A stretch of 64,000 nucleotides of DNA from Lysobacter sp. BMK333-48F3 (GTDB lineage: Bacteria > Pseudomonadota > Gammaproteobacteria > Xanthomonadales > Xanthomonadaceae). Under the pieces are notes generated by a model. It was given only the letters and a program-made list of their open reading frames with translations, had not been told where the DNA came from and did no database searches. Numbering within the stretch: the first letter of the stretch is position 1; every line of letters starts with the position of its first letter. The DNA lies in assembly GCF_019733395.1 (NCBI RefSeq), contig NZ_JAIHOO010000001.1, positions 2,241,001-2,305,000 on the forward strand, written 5' to 3'. The position numbers were made by a program, and so were the translations under genes. Below are positions 9,668 to 19,546 of this stretch, in pieces.

Positions 9668-9875
9668 CGAACGATCTCCTTCGGAAGTCTGTATCCGTTG
9701 AAAGATGCGTATGGATCCCGTTCGATCATTGTCGTGCGCGCTCGCGGCGGCGACGTGACACGCTGCCGGAAACCGACCGCGTGCGCATTTGTAATCTGTG
9801 TCCTGGCTTCCAGTCCGACGCAGCGCAGAAGCGGCTGCGCGTCGATGCGTCGGATGAACGGGTGAGGTCGCGCTC

Positions 9876-11162
9876 TTACCAACTGTCCTCGAGCAGGCGC
9901 GGCTTGCACGCCAGGTAGGCGCCGAAACCCAGCACCAGCAGGCAGGCGGTCAGCATCGCGAACGGCCACCGCCAACCGTGGCTGAGGTCGTGCAGCCAGC
10001 CGAACAGCAGCGGGCCCAGGCAGCTGACGGTGTAGCCCAGGCCCTGCATGAAGCCCGACAGCGCCGCCGAACCGGCCGGCGTGCGCGTGCGCAGATTGAT
10101 CAGGGTCAGCGCCAGCGGGAAGGTGCTCGGGCCAAGACCGATCAGCGCCACCCACAGATAGGTCAGCTGCATCGGCGCCAACAGCAGGCCGGCGAAACCG
10201 CCGAGGAAACACAGCAGGAAACCGATCACCAGCGGGAACGGATTGGCCATGCGCACCGCCAGCGACGGGATGCACAGCGCGCCGACCAGGCCCAGGGTGG
10301 AGAACAGCGCGACCATGCTGCCGCCCAGCGCCGCGCTGCCGCCGGCTTCGGTCAGCAGCTTGGGCAGCCAGGTGAACATCGAATAGGTGATCAGCGAGGT
10401 CATGCCGAACATCAGCGTCATGCCCCAGGCCACCGGCGAGCGCCACACCCGGCCGCGCGCGGCCGGTGCCGGCGGCGCGGCCAATTCCGGCGCCTCGTCG
10501 CCGGCGCGCACTGCGCGGTCGTGGGTGTCGGCCAGCGCGCGCGCCTGCGCCGAACTGCCGCGCCGCTCCATCCACAACACCGCCAGCCACGGCAGCGCGG
10601 CGGCCACCGCGACCAGCGACCACGAGCCCAGCGACACCCGCCACCCGGCCTGTTGCGCCAGCGGCACCGCGGCCAGCGCCGGCAGGATGGTGCCGAGCTG
10701 CAGCACGGTGATGTAAGCGGTGCTCAGCGTGCCGACACGGTCGGCGAAATAGCGTTTCACCAGCGGCGGCAACACCACGTTGCCGATGCCCATGCCGGCC
10801 AGCGCCACCGCCGAGGCGGCGAGCAAGGGCCAGGTGCCGCCGGCCAGGGCGCGCGCGAACAGACCGACCGCGGCCAGCGCCATCGCCAGCAAGGCCGCGC
10901 GTTCCAGGCCGATGCGGTGCGCCAGCGCCGGCGTGGCCACGCCGAAGGCGGCGAACGCCGCGGTCGGCACCATGCCGAACACGCCGGTCATGGTCGAGCC
11001 GAAACCGAATTCCTGTCCCAGCGCCTGCAGCAGCGGCGTCAGCGAAGTCACCGCGGTGCGCAGGGTGAACGCCGACAGCACGATGCCGGCCAGCACCCAG
11101 GCGCGGTCCTGCCACAGCGGGCGGGCGGTAGGGGCGGCGACGGAGACGGCGGAAGCGCTCAT
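9876..11162 (-). CDS. MFS transporter, CynX/NimT-like
   Basis: This 428-residue protein has about 12 hydrophobic helices. I chose the ATG at 11162 (MSASAVSV) because the open frame further upstream lacks membrane character and overlaps the divergent gene. The first helices (VLSAFTLRTAVTSLTPLL) resemble the cyanate/nitroimidazole (CynX/NimT) branch of MFS permeases. The substrate cannot be predicted. The protein is in the inner membrane and the gene is apparently monocistronic. Confidence 0.88.
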   Translation of the reverse strand: MSASAVSVAAPTARPLWQDRAWVLAGIVLSAFTLRTAVTSLTPLLQALGQEFGFGSTMTGVFGMVPTAAFAAFGVATPALAHRIGLERAALLAMALAAVGLFARALAGGTWPLLAASAVALAGMGIGNVVLPPLVKRYFADRVGTLSTAYITVLQLGTILPALAAVPLAQQAGWRVSLGSWSLVAVAAALPWLAVLWMERRGSSAQARALADTHDRAVRAGDEAPELAAPPAPAARGRVWRSPVAWGMTLMFGMTSLITYSMFTWLPKLLTEAGGSAALGGSMVALFSTLGLVGALCIPSLAVRMANPFPLVIGFLLCFLGGFAGLLLAPMQLTYLWVALIGLGPSTFPLALTLINLRTRTPAGSAALSGFMQGLGYTVSCLGPLLFGWLHDLSHGWRWPFAMLTACLLVLGFGAYLACKPRLLEDSW

Positions 11163-11483
11163 GCGGAATCGGACAGGCCAGGGCGCGCAGGTCGCGCGTA
11201 GCGGGAAAGGGCGGATCGGCGAACGCGCATGGCGCGGAGTCGCGAGTCCACAGTGTGGGCACCGCGCCGGGCGCGCGCCATAGCCGCAGCGGCAACGGTC
11301 AGTTGCGGCAAAGTCGGGTGAGGCCGGGGTGAAATCCGGTGCCGTCGCCGGACCCGATCGCGTCGCTTCGCGATGGCCGTGGAACGCATCGATCCGCGCA
11401 TGCGCACCCGGTCGGATTGAACCTTTCCCGCCGCGGCCGCATGGTGGAAGTCTTCCCGACAGCGCCGAGCGCGGAGTTTTCGC
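11163..11483. other. Divergent intergenic region
   Basis: This 321-bp region lies between the MFS transporter (minus) and the DsbA-like gene (plus). It must hold both promoters, but I see no convincing -35/-10 pair, operator palindrome or small gene. Confidence 0.4.
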
Positions 11484-12161
11484 ATGAACCAGGCCGTTTC
11501 CCCGGCCCCGCGGATCAAGATCGACTTCGTCTCCGACGTGGTCTGCCCCTGGTGCGCGGTCGGGCTCAACGCATTGGAGCAGGCGATCGCGCGGGTCGGC
11601 GACCAGATCCAGGTCGAGCTGCACTTCCAGCCGTTCGAGCTCAATCCGCAGATGGCCGCCGAAGGCGAAGACATCGACCAGCACCTGGCGCACAAATACG
11701 GCTTGGGCCCGGAACAACTGGCCAGCAACCGCGAGGCCTTGCGCCAACGCGGCGCCGCGCTGGGATTCGAGTTCAACGCCCGCAACCGCATCTACAACAC
11801 CTTCGACGCGCATCGTCTGCTGCATTGGGCCGGAACGTTCGGCGCGGACCGCGAACGCGCGCTCAAGCACGCCCTGCTCAAGGCCTACTTCACCGACGGC
11901 CAGGACGTGTCTTCGCCGGCGGTGCTGGCCGAGGTCGCCGCCTCGGTCGGGCTGGATGCGCAACGCGCGCGGCAAGTGCTGGACTCCGACGAGTACGCGG
12001 CGCAGGTTCGCGAGCAGGAACAGTTCTACCAAAGCCAGGGCATCCGCGCGGTGCCGTCGGTGATCCTCAACGACCGCCATCTGATCCAGGGCGGCCAACC
12101 GGTCGAGCAGTTCGAGGCCGCGTTGCGGCAGATCGCGGCGATGCCGCGCGAGGCCGGTTGA
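11484..12161 (+). CDS. DsbA family oxidoreductase (FrnE-like)
   Basis: This 225-residue protein has no signal peptide. The thioredoxin-fold active site CPWC is at residues ~21-24 (FVSDVVCPWCAVG), followed by the inserted helical domain of the DsbA/2-hydroxychromene-2-carboxylate isomerase superfamily. The cis-proline loop is in GIRAVPSVIL. FrnE-like proteins are cytoplasmic thiol-disulfide oxidoreductases with roles in oxidative stress. The divergent MFS gene may be co-regulated; that is inference. Confidence 0.9.
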   Translation: MNQAVSPAPRIKIDFVSDVVCPWCAVGLNALEQAIARVGDQIQVELHFQPFELNPQMAAEGEDIDQHLAHKYGLGPEQLASNREALRQRGAALGFEFNARNRIYNTFDAHRLLHWAGTFGADRERALKHALLKAYFTDGQDVSSPAVLAEVAASVGLDAQRARQVLDSDEYAAQVREQEQFYQSQGIRAVPSVILNDRHLIQGGQPVEQFEAALRQIAAMPREAG

Positions 12162-12447
12162 GCATGGGCGGGCGTCGGCAACGCGGATCGGCGCGTCGAC
12201 GGCCCGCACCGATCGATGTGAACGCCGTCGCCGCGCGGCTTGTGCCGCGGCACGGCGCTGCGTAGCATCGGGACTGCGGCTTCAGGGCCGCAACTCCCCC
12301 TCGTTTGCCAGCCGGTTCATCGCCCGCCAGCCTTCTTTTTCGCGGTGGATGGATCGGCGCTGGCGCCTGCACGTGTCTGCGCCGGCTGCCACATTCCTGC
12401 CACGGGCGCGCGGGCATGCTGCGACTTCCTCGTCCAGGAGAGTCGCG

Positions 12448-13437
12448 ATGGCATTCCGGTTCCCTTCCGTTGCCGCGGCCGCGATGGCCGCGATATGCGC
12501 AGTCGCTTCCGACCCCGCGCATGCCCTGTCCGCGCAATCCGCCGCCGACCGCGCCGCCCTGGCCCAGCGCTGGGCGCCGGTGCACTACCAAGACGTCGAC
12601 CAGACCGGCGCACACGCGCTCGGCGGCGCGGCCGACTACATCGCCCGCTACGACTTCGACGGCGACCTGGATGCGCGCAACAACTGGGACCGCGCCGGCC
12701 AGGCCGCGTATCCGCTGGCCGCGCATGCCTATTACTCGGTGGTCGAGACCGCCACCCATTGGTACATCACCTACCTGTTCTTCCATCCGCGCGACTGGAC
12801 CGACTCGTTCTTCGATACCGAACACGAGAACGACGCCGAAGGCGTGATGTTCGCGATCGCACGCGACGGTTCGACCTACGGCCGGCTCAAGGCCGCGGTC
12901 ACCGTCGCCCACACCGACTTCTTCTCCTACGTTCCGGCCGGCAGCGACTGGACCGGCAACGCCGAGAACGTCGACGGCCCGCTGTCCTTCGCCAGCCATC
13001 AAGGCCTGCCGCATCCGGTCACCGCGCAGGAGGCCAAGGGCCACGGCCTCAAGGCCTGGCCGGCCTACGACATCCGCGGCGACGGCCTGATCTACTACCC
13101 CTCGTCGACCGCCGCCGAGGTGCCGTCCGGGCCGGACGACCGCAACGTGCAGTACAAGCTGGTCGATATCTTCGAACCGGGCGGAATGTGGGAGCAGCGC
13201 AACAACGCCGTCCTGTTCGCCGCCTACGGCAGCTTCGCCGGCAACAACAGCGGCGGTTGCGGCAGCGGCGCGATCGGCTGCACCGCGAATGCGGCCAACG
13301 CGCCCTGGGGCTGGGACGACAAGGACGACGGCCCCGGCCGCGGCGCGCTGGCGACCGATCCGGCGGCGTTGGCGGCGAATTACTTCCGCATTCCGGAGGC
13401 GAGCAGTCCGGTCTATACCTACAACCCTTATCGATGA
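12448..13437 (+). CDS. Secreted protein resembling NPP1/Vps62-like families
   Basis: The start ATG at 12448 has CAGGAG seven bases before it and opens a signal peptide ending near HALS (residue ~28); the mature part is about 300 residues. The core has WAPVHYQDVDQ, AHAYYSVVETATHWYITY and EHENDAEGVMF. This arrangement, an acidic His/Asp/Glu patch after a beta-strand with aromatic residues, recalls the GHRHDWE region of necrosis-inducing NLPs and of Vps62-like proteins, but the exact heptapeptide is absent. Four cysteines are near the C-terminus. A secreted lytic or host-interacting role is only a suggestion. Confidence 0.65.
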   Translation: MAFRFPSVAAAAMAAICAVASDPAHALSAQSAADRAALAQRWAPVHYQDVDQTGAHALGGAADYIARYDFDGDLDARNNWDRAGQAAYPLAAHAYYSVVETATHWYITYLFFHPRDWTDSFFDTEHENDAEGVMFAIARDGSTYGRLKAAVTVAHTDFFSYVPAGSDWTGNAENVDGPLSFASHQGLPHPVTAQEAKGHGLKAWPAYDIRGDGLIYYPSSTAAEVPSGPDDRNVQYKLVDIFEPGGMWEQRNNAVLFAAYGSFAGNNSGGCGSGAIGCTANAANAPWGWDDKDDGPGRGALATDPAALAANYFRIPEASSPVYTYNPYR

Positions 13438-13603
13438 GGGCAGCCGATGCCTGCGGGGTCTGGTCGCGTTAGCGGGTGCGAAGTGAATGTGTAGCCGAGT
13501 GTGCTGATTCGGCGAGCGCTTAATGTGTTTAGCGAATCCGTTTGCATGCCTCTTACTTGCGTGGCAAATTCCCTGCGTCTTTGGCGCCAGGGAGGGCTTG
13601 GCC

Positions 13604-16600
13604 ATGCAGGCTCGGTATCCGATTTTTCGATTGACGTCGTGGGTTGCGCTGTTGGCGCTCGGCTGGATCTTGCTGGTTTTACCGGTCTCGGCCTTCGCTG
13701 CCTGCGACGAGGATTTGAGCTACTCGATCTATCCGACGCATCGCAAGGTGGAAGCGATTTGCGCGAACGATGCCGAGGCGAGGCAAGCTTGCGTCAATTT
13801 CGTTGAGTCCCACGGCTACGGCAGCGAGTACTGCACGGGAGCGTACTGGGCGGGTTGGTTGCGCGATGGAGACTACCGCTATTACGGCTCGTTCGGATGG
13901 GCCGAAAAAGCTAAGCCGGAGTACAACGCCGGCGCTCCGGAGTGTCCGGGACAGTGTTTCGGCGACCCGATCAACGCGGGAAACGGTAACAAGTTCGAGT
14001 CCAAGGTCGAGTATCGCGGCGAGGGTCTTTTCCCGCTCGAGTTCTCCTGGACCTATAACTTCATCTTGCCGGGACTCATCCTGCCCGCGGATTCCTTCGT
14101 TCTCGGTGGAAACAGGACATTCAACTACGGCAGTCGCGTAGCGCGCATGGAGTGGGGCTCCAAGCCGACCGTCTACGTGTCTCGCCCGGACGGAAAGTAC
14201 ATAAGATTCACCAAGGCCAGCGCCGCTTCGGGCTGGCTGCCGGCAGCGCATATGGATAGCCGTCTTACGGAACTGCCGACGGGCTGGGAGTTCGAGGACG
14301 ACGACGGACGAAGGGAGCTGTTCGACGCGGCCGGTCGCCTGGTGGAAATCCGCAATCTTGCAGGCCATAGGCAATACTTGTCCTATGGCTCGGACGGACG
14401 GCTGGCATTCGTCCGCGATATGGTCGGAAGACAGCTAAGATTTTCGTACAACACCGATGGCTTGATCAGGGAGCTGACGCTGCCCGACGGGCGCTCGATC
14501 AAGCTGTCCTATACCCTGGAACGACGGCTGACCAAGGTCGAATACCAGGACGGCAGCTCGATCCAGTACCTCTACAACGAATCCGGATACGTCACCACCA
14601 ACAACAGCGGCGCCTTGACCGGCGTCATCGACGAGTCGGGCATGCGTACGTCGTCGACGACGTACAACCACATGCACGCCACCGGGACGTCGTTGGCGGC
14701 TGGAGCGGATGCCTATAAAGCGACCTATACGATTTCCAATAATCGTACCTATGTCACGTACGCCGCGGTCGGGCTGCCGTCGGGCGCTTCGCGGCAACTC
14801 AATTTGACCGCGATCAACGGCCGAGTCGTGCCGAAGAAGATCGTTACGGCTTGCAACGGATGCTCCCCGAGGCAGGTGGAGTACATCTACGACGCCAACG
14901 GTCGGTACGACATCGTCACCGACAACGGCGTCGCCACCGATTACGACCACGACAGCCGCGGTCTTCCGCTGCAGGTCGTCGAGGCCGCCAACGATGCCGC
15001 GGGCCATCGGCGCACCACCCAGACCGACTGGCATGCGGAATTTCGCGTGCCGACCGAGCGGCGTGTGTTCGACGCTTCGGGCGCGCTGGTCGCCAAGACC
15101 TCCTGGAGTTACAACTCTCGCGGTCAAGCGCTGAGTGCGACCGTGACGGATCCTACCGGCTTGCTCGCCCCGCGCTCCACCACGTACGCCTATTGCGAAC
15201 AAGGCGACATCGCGGCCGGGGCATGTCCATTGCTGGGATTGCCGACATCCGAAGACGGTCCGCGTACGGATGTGGCCGATGCCATCCGTTACAGGTACTA
15301 CGCCAGCGACGATCCGGGCTGTGCGACGTCCCCGGCGAGTTGCGTCCATCGCAAGGGCGATTTGTGGCAGGTCGAAAACGCCTTGGGTCAGGTGGTCCTT
15401 GAAGTGTTGCGCTACGACGGCGCCGGCCGCGCGCTGTCGGCCAAGGACCGCAACGGCGTGGTCACGGACTATGAATATCACGCACGCGGCTGGCTGCTGG
15501 CGGTCAAGGCGCGCGGCCCCGACCATGCGGGCGAAGCCGACGATCTGGTCACCCGGGTCGATTACTGGCCGACCGGCCTGGTCAAGAGGGTCACCCTGCC
15601 CGACGGCGCCTATGCGGCCTATACCTACGATGCCGCCCGGCGCCTGACCGACATCGCCGACGAAGCCGGCAACTCGATCCACTACACCCTCGACAGCCGC
15701 GGCAACCGCACCCAGGAGGACACCCGCGCCGCCAACGGTACGCTGACGCGTTCGTTCTCGCGCGTGTTCAACCTGCTCGATGAAGTCCAGGCGGTGAAGG
15801 ACGCCGCGCAGAACGCCACCTCGTTCGCCTACGACAGCCGCGGCAACCCGAACCTGACCACCGACGCGCTCGGCCGGGTGACCGACCAGGACCACGACCC
15901 GCTCGATCGCCTGGTGCGCACCCTGCAGGACGTCAATGGCCTCGCCGTCGAAACCCGGCTGCAGTACGACGCCAACGACCGCCTGACCCAGGTCGTCGAC
16001 CCCAAGGGTCTGAGCACGAGCTACGGCTACAACGGCCTGGGCGATCAGATCCGGCTGACCAGCCCGGACACCGGCGTCACGACCTACGGCTACGACACCG
16101 CCGGCCAGCTGATCAGCAAGCAGGACGCCAACGACGCCGTCGCTCACAGCTACAGCTACGACGCGCTGGGCCGGCCGAAGACGATCTCCTACGGCAGCGG
16201 CGGCAACGACGTCGAATACGACTACGACAGCGTCAACGCCGAGTGCGCGGCCGGGGAAACCTTCGCCGTCGGCCAGGTCGCCGCGATGCGCACCGAAGGC
16301 ACCGCGCTCAAGTACTGCTACGACCGCTTCGGCCGGGTGGCGCGCAAGCTGCAGACCGTGGACGGCCGCAGCTTCGTCCTGCGCTACGCTTACGACCCGG
16401 CCGGCCGCATGCAGGCCCTGACCTACCCGGACGGCGCCGTCGCCGAATACACCCGCGACGCCGGCGGCCGCGTGACCCAGGTCCACGTCACCCCCGCGGG
16501 CGGCGTCCGCACCGCGCTGCTGACCGGCGCGAGCTACCGGCCGTTCGGCCCGGTAAGCGGCTGGACCTACGGCAACGGCCGCAGCCTGAGCCGCAGCCAC

Positions 16601-17983
16601 GACCTCGACTACCGCGCCAAGACCATCTTTGATGCCGCCAGCGGCGGCCTGTCGCTGGGCTACGGCTACGACGAAGTCGGCGAGCTGACCGAACTCAAGG
16701 ACGGCCTCCAGAGCGCCTTGCTGGCCAAGTACGACTACGACGCCCTCGGCCGCCTCAAGACCACCCGCGATGGCCCCACCGGCACCCCGCTGGAAACCTA
16801 CGGCTACGACGCCACCGGCAACCGCACCAGCCTGCAGCGCGCCGGCACGACGACCACGTACGGTTACCCGGCCAACAGCCATCGTCTGACCGACGTCGGC
16901 GGCGTGGTCCGCGGCTACGACGCGGTCGGCAACACCACCAGCATCGGCGGCACGGCGAAAGAGTTCGTCTATAACGCCAACGACCGCATGAGCCAGGTCA
17001 AGTCGGGCGGCGTCGTGAACCGCAGCTACCGCTACAACGCCAGGGGCGAGCGGGTTGCCGCGACCGATGGCGCCAGCGGCCCGGCGGCGGTTTACACCCT
17101 GTACGACGAAGCCGGGCATTGGATCGGCGACTACGACGCCAACGGCGCGGCCCGGCAGCAGGCCGTGTGGCTAGGCGACGCGCCGGTCGGTCTGCTGGCC
17201 GGTGCCGGTGCTGCGCAGAAGCTGCACTATGTCCAACCCGACCACCTGGGTACGCCGCGCGCGGTGATCGATGCGGATCGGAACGTCGCGATCTGGTCCT
17301 GGAACGCCAAGGGCGAGGCCTTCGGCAACGATGCGCCGAATCAGGATCCGGATCAGGATGGCACTGCGTTCGTGTTCGATTTGCGGTTCCCGGGGCAGCG
17401 GTTCGATGCGGCTACGGGGCTGAACTACAACTATTTTCGGGATTACGATTCAACGACGGGACGATACTCACAGAGCGATCCAATCGGGTTGATGGGTGGG
17501 GTCAGTACTTATTCATACACCGGCTCAGATCCAAATTCGAAGATCGATCCTTTCGGGCTACAGTCCGCGTTTGTTCGGACTTACCCTCGCAAGGATTACT
17601 CCGAGTGTGAGACCCAGGACTTTCTGGATAATATTAGGAAGAGCGTGACTGAGGTCCCGATGCCTGTGCGGGCATATAGAATGTATAAAAACCATACAGG
17701 CGAATATGACTTCAAGGCAACCCGGAAAGATTCAACTTTTTTTGTGGATGGAAAGAGGCTTTCTGCCCCTGCATTCGGAAATTATATAGCAGGGTATGCG
17801 AGCAAATACTACTATCCGGGTGGATATTACGATGTGCGCATGTTCGGAATAGCTTTCGACTATCTTGATGGTGCGAAAAACTGGGATCGAGATAGTATCG
17901 CTGACATTGATGCCGGTGCTGCTCGTGCAGATGCGGAAAGAAGTGGAAAAATATCTTTAGACCCATGCGGATGCCATAAATGA
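13604..17983 (+). CDS. Rhs/YD-repeat polymorphic toxin with type-44-like C-terminal domain
   Basis: This protein has 1459 residues from the ATG at 13604, which has AGGGAGG just upstream and opens a signal peptide or membrane segment (LVLPVSAFA). A DUF6531-like entry domain (GDPINAGNGNKF) precedes many YD repeats (YDALGR, YDAAR). The conserved Rhs core ends with GRYSQSDPIGL and a DPFGL boundary near base 17560. The last ~140 residues are the variable toxin tip. FGNYIAGYASKYYYPGGYYDV with a D-I-xx-G pattern after it resembles polymorphic toxin type 44. The tip ends in DPCGCHK. GC drops sharply at the tip, as expected for a swapped cassette. The next gene overlaps the stop codon. The Rhs shell probably encloses and delivers the tip into competitors. 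Confidence 0.88.
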   Translation: MQARYPIFRLTSWVALLALGWILLVLPVSAFAACDEDLSYSIYPTHRKVEAICANDAEARQACVNFVESHGYGSEYCTGAYWAGWLRDGDYRYYGSFGWAEKAKPEYNAGAPECPGQCFGDPINAGNGNKFESKVEYRGEGLFPLEFSWTYNFILPGLILPADSFVLGGNRTFNYGSRVARMEWGSKPTVYVSRPDGKYIRFTKASAASGWLPAAHMDSRLTELPTGWEFEDDDGRRELFDAAGRLVEIRNLAGHRQYLSYGSDGRLAFVRDMVGRQLRFSYNTDGLIRELTLPDGRSIKLSYTLERRLTKVEYQDGSSIQYLYNESGYVTTNNSGALTGVIDESGMRTSSTTYNHMHATGTSLAAGADAYKATYTISNNRTYVTYAAVGLPSGASRQLNLTAINGRVVPKKIVTACNGCSPRQVEYIYDANGRYDIVTDNGVATDYDHDSRGLPLQVVEAANDAAGHRRTTQTDWHAEFRVPTERRVFDASGALVAKTSWSYNSRGQALSATVTDPTGLLAPRSTTYAYCEQGDIAAGACPLLGLPTSEDGPRTDVADAIRYRYYASDDPGCATSPASCVHRKGDLWQVENALGQVVLEVLRYDGAGRALSAKDRNGVVTDYEYHARGWLLAVKARGPDHAGEADDLVTRVDYWPTGLVKRVTLPDGAYAAYTYDAARRLTDIADEAGNSIHYTLDSRGNRTQEDTRAANGTLTRSFSRVFNLLDEVQAVKDAAQNATSFAYDSRGNPNLTTDALGRVTDQDHDPLDRLVRTLQDVNGLAVETRLQYDANDRLTQVVDPKGLSTSYGYNGLGDQIRLTSPDTGVTTYGYDTAGQLISKQDANDAVAHSYSYDALGRPKTISYGSGGNDVEYDYDSVNAECAAGETFAVGQVAAMRTEGTALKYCYDRFGRVARKLQTVDGRSFVLRYAYDPAGRMQALTYPDGAVAEYTRDAGGRVTQVHVTPAGGVRTALLTGASYRPFGPVSGWTYGNGRSLSRSHDLDYRAKTIFDAASGGLSLGYGYDEVGELTELKDGLQSALLAKYDYDALGRLKTTRDGPTGTPLETYGYDATGNRTSLQRAGTTTTYGYPANSHRLTDVGGVVRGYDAVGNTTSIGGTAKEFVYNANDRMSQVKSGGVVNRSYRYNARGERVAATDGASGPAAVYTLYDEAGHWIGDYDANGAARQQAVWLGDAPVGLLAGAGAAQKLHYVQPDHLGTPRAVIDADRNVAIWSWNAKGEAFGNDAPNQDPDQDGTAFVFDLRFPGQRFDAATGLNYNYFRDYDSTTGRYSQSDPIGLMGGVSTYSYTGSDPNSKIDPFGLQSAFVRTYPRKDYSECETQDFLDNIRKSVTEVPMPVRAYRMYKNHTGEYDFKATRKDSTFFVDGKRLSAPAFGNYIAGYASKYYYPGGYYDVRMFGIAFDYLDGAKNWDRDSIADIDAGAARADAERSGKISLDPCGCHK

Positions 17984-18309
17984 ACGCTCCTATGATTATT
18001 GTTCTGGTCGTGGCCGCAGTTGCACTGATTGTTTGTTTCATTGCTAATAACATCAGGATTGTGGCGGCCGGGTTGGTAACTGTCTGGTTGAGTATCTGCT
18101 ATATGCTGCTCATTCCTTTTGTGAGTGCTTTTCGTCTGGCTGTGATGCCCGCCGATTCGTCTTCTCAAGAATATATGGCAGTGGGGCGGGCGCTGTCGAT
18201 CTTGTTGGATGAAGTGGCATCCGCAAGATGGGCGATTGCTGTTTTGTCTTTCGCTTTAGTGGTTGTGGCACTCTTTAAATCACGTCGTGGCTCGCGTGAT
18301 GAGCGGTAG
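17980..18309 (+). CDS. Candidate immunity protein, multi-pass membrane
   Basis: This 109-residue protein starts within the Rhs stop codon (ATGA overlap), the standard place for a cognate immunity gene. It has hydrophobic helices at ~5-25, ~30-52 and ~82-102, and a basic tail (KSRRGSRDER). Its lower GC matches the toxin tip. A membrane immunity protein suggests that the toxin acts at or across the membrane, or is blocked while crossing it. The immunity role comes from position only. Confidence 0.7.
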   Translation: MNAPMIIVLVVAAVALIVCFIANNIRIVAAGLVTVWLSICYMLLIPFVSAFRLAVMPADSSSQEYMAVGRALSILLDEVASARWAIAVLSFALVVVALFKSRRGSRDER

Positions 18310-18353
18310 GCCGTGCCTCTGGGATTGCGGTAGAGGTAGGAGCGGGGCCGTAG

Positions 18354-18539
18354 CATCTTTTAGATTGTGTCGCACAGGACATCGTACGGCTTGCTGAAAA
18401 CTATGGCGGCTCGGTAGCGGCGCACGACTCAATTTCCTGCGAGAAACCCGGCGATAGCATGGAAAAGAGAGTGGCCGCAGATCTTGCGAGGTACAAGCTG
18501 GAAAATGGAGGCCTGAATCCGTGCGGATGCAAGGGCTGA
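18354..18539 (+). pseudogene. Orphan Rhs toxin tip remnant
   Basis: An open frame runs from after a stop at 18351 to TGA at 18537 and lacks a start until 18459. It reads as the end of a toxin: LAENYGGSVAAHD, MEKRVAADLARYKLENGG and the terminal NPCGCKG. The main Rhs protein ends in DPCGCHK, and both DNA ends share TGCGGATGC. A following gene overlaps its end, just as after the intact toxin. It is best read as a displaced C-terminal cassette left after tip exchange. Confidence 0.65.
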
Positions 18540-18964
18540 AGTGGTTCCTTTTGCTGTGTTTTGGTTGCGCGACAGCAGCTTGCGTTGCTAAGGGGGAGGG
18601 CTGCTCGGACTTTTCGAAGGTGGATTCGATGCCCGATGACGACCAGAGGCGAATGGCGGCCTCACTTAGTCCACAGGAATTGGTCGATGCATACTCCTGT
18701 GCGGTCAGTGAATATCGGCCGCGTCGGTCAGGATTCGCTAGATTCTTCGTCGGCAGAGAGAGTGAAGTGCTCCCTGTCCTCGTTAAGGAGGTGAAAGTTG
18801 CCGCGGGGGATGAAGATCCGTTCTTTCATGTTCTCGCTATATTTGAGATGGCCAAACGAGATCCTTCAATTTTGAGCGAAGATGATCGATCCTCTTTGCA
18901 GAAGTTATGTAGGGATAGGGCGGGGAAAGAATCGGAATGCTATAAATTGGCTTCAGCGCTCTAG
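18527..18964 (+). CDS. Small exported protein, candidate immunity protein for the orphan tip
   Basis: From ATG 18527 the product has 145 residues; a GTG at 18521 is also possible. It starts with a signal sequence (WFLLLCFGCATAACVAKG) that could be a lipoprotein signal. The mature part is helical with several cysteines (CSDF, YSCAVSEY, LCRDRAGKESECYKL). It overlaps the end of the orphan toxin tip in another frame, which is how immunity genes sit. Base composition is low-GC compared with the chromosome. No family is recognised. Confidence 0.65.
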   Translation: MQGLKWFLLLCFGCATAACVAKGEGCSDFSKVDSMPDDDQRRMAASLSPQELVDAYSCAVSEYRPRRSGFARFFVGRESEVLPVLVKEVKVAAGDEDPFFHVLAIFEMAKRDPSILSEDDRSSLQKLCRDRAGKESECYKLASAL

Positions 18965-19038
18965 GTCGGTGAGTGGGTGGCGTGAGTGGCGTACTGTTCG
19001 GAAATTAGGGCCTGCGTTTAATCAAAGGATGCGTGTGC

Positions 19039-19406
19039 ATGCAGAAGGTGATTTGTTGGCTTGCGCTGTTGAGCTTGATTGCAGTGCTCCCGGCATGTTC
19101 GGATCCTGGGCGCGGTGCCGAATACGAGCGCGCGCGGGCCGAGGTGATGTTGCTGGTCAGGGCGTTGGATACGTACAAGTCTGACAACGGAGTTTTCCAG
19201 AGCAAATTAGTGAGTTGTCGCCGAGGTACGTTAGTGAGGAATTTCTGAAAAATCACGATCCTGGTCGGTCAGTAAGTTTCTTCTATGAGAGGATTTCTGG
19301 CGACGAGTATGGGATTACATTCAAATATACTGATATGGGTAGGAATGTATGCTCGATGCGGAGTGGTCGTTCTGCTGATAGTTGGACTTGTAGTGGTTAT
19401 CTTTAA
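19039..19406 (+). pseudogene. Frameshifted pseudopilin-like lipoprotein
   Basis: Frame 1 gives a lipoprotein start (LIAVLPACSDP) and ALDTYKSDNGVFQSK, then goes astray. The coding sense continues in frame 0 as ISELSPRYVSEEFLKNHDPG to the TAA at 19404-19406. Joined, the pattern A-L-x-x-Y-K-x-D-N-G and later L-S-P-R-Y is that of small type II secretion/pilin-like lipoproteins. The shift falls near 19195-19215. It is either a disrupted gene or a sequencing error. Confidence 0.6.
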
Positions 19407-19546
19407 TTTGATGATGTTGTGCCGGAATTTATGGGTGGAATAGCGAAGAAGGGGTCGGGGCAATCTTTGGATTGGAAACCAATCACTGTTGGCCCTATCA
19501 CTTGACGCTTCGATCTGATCCTTGAACTTTCCAGGTGCGGCTAAAA

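Noticed and set aside
19407..19502. 31-codon open stretch between two lipoprotein genes
   Set aside because: It reads plausibly as protein but is too short and startless to call as a separate remnant.
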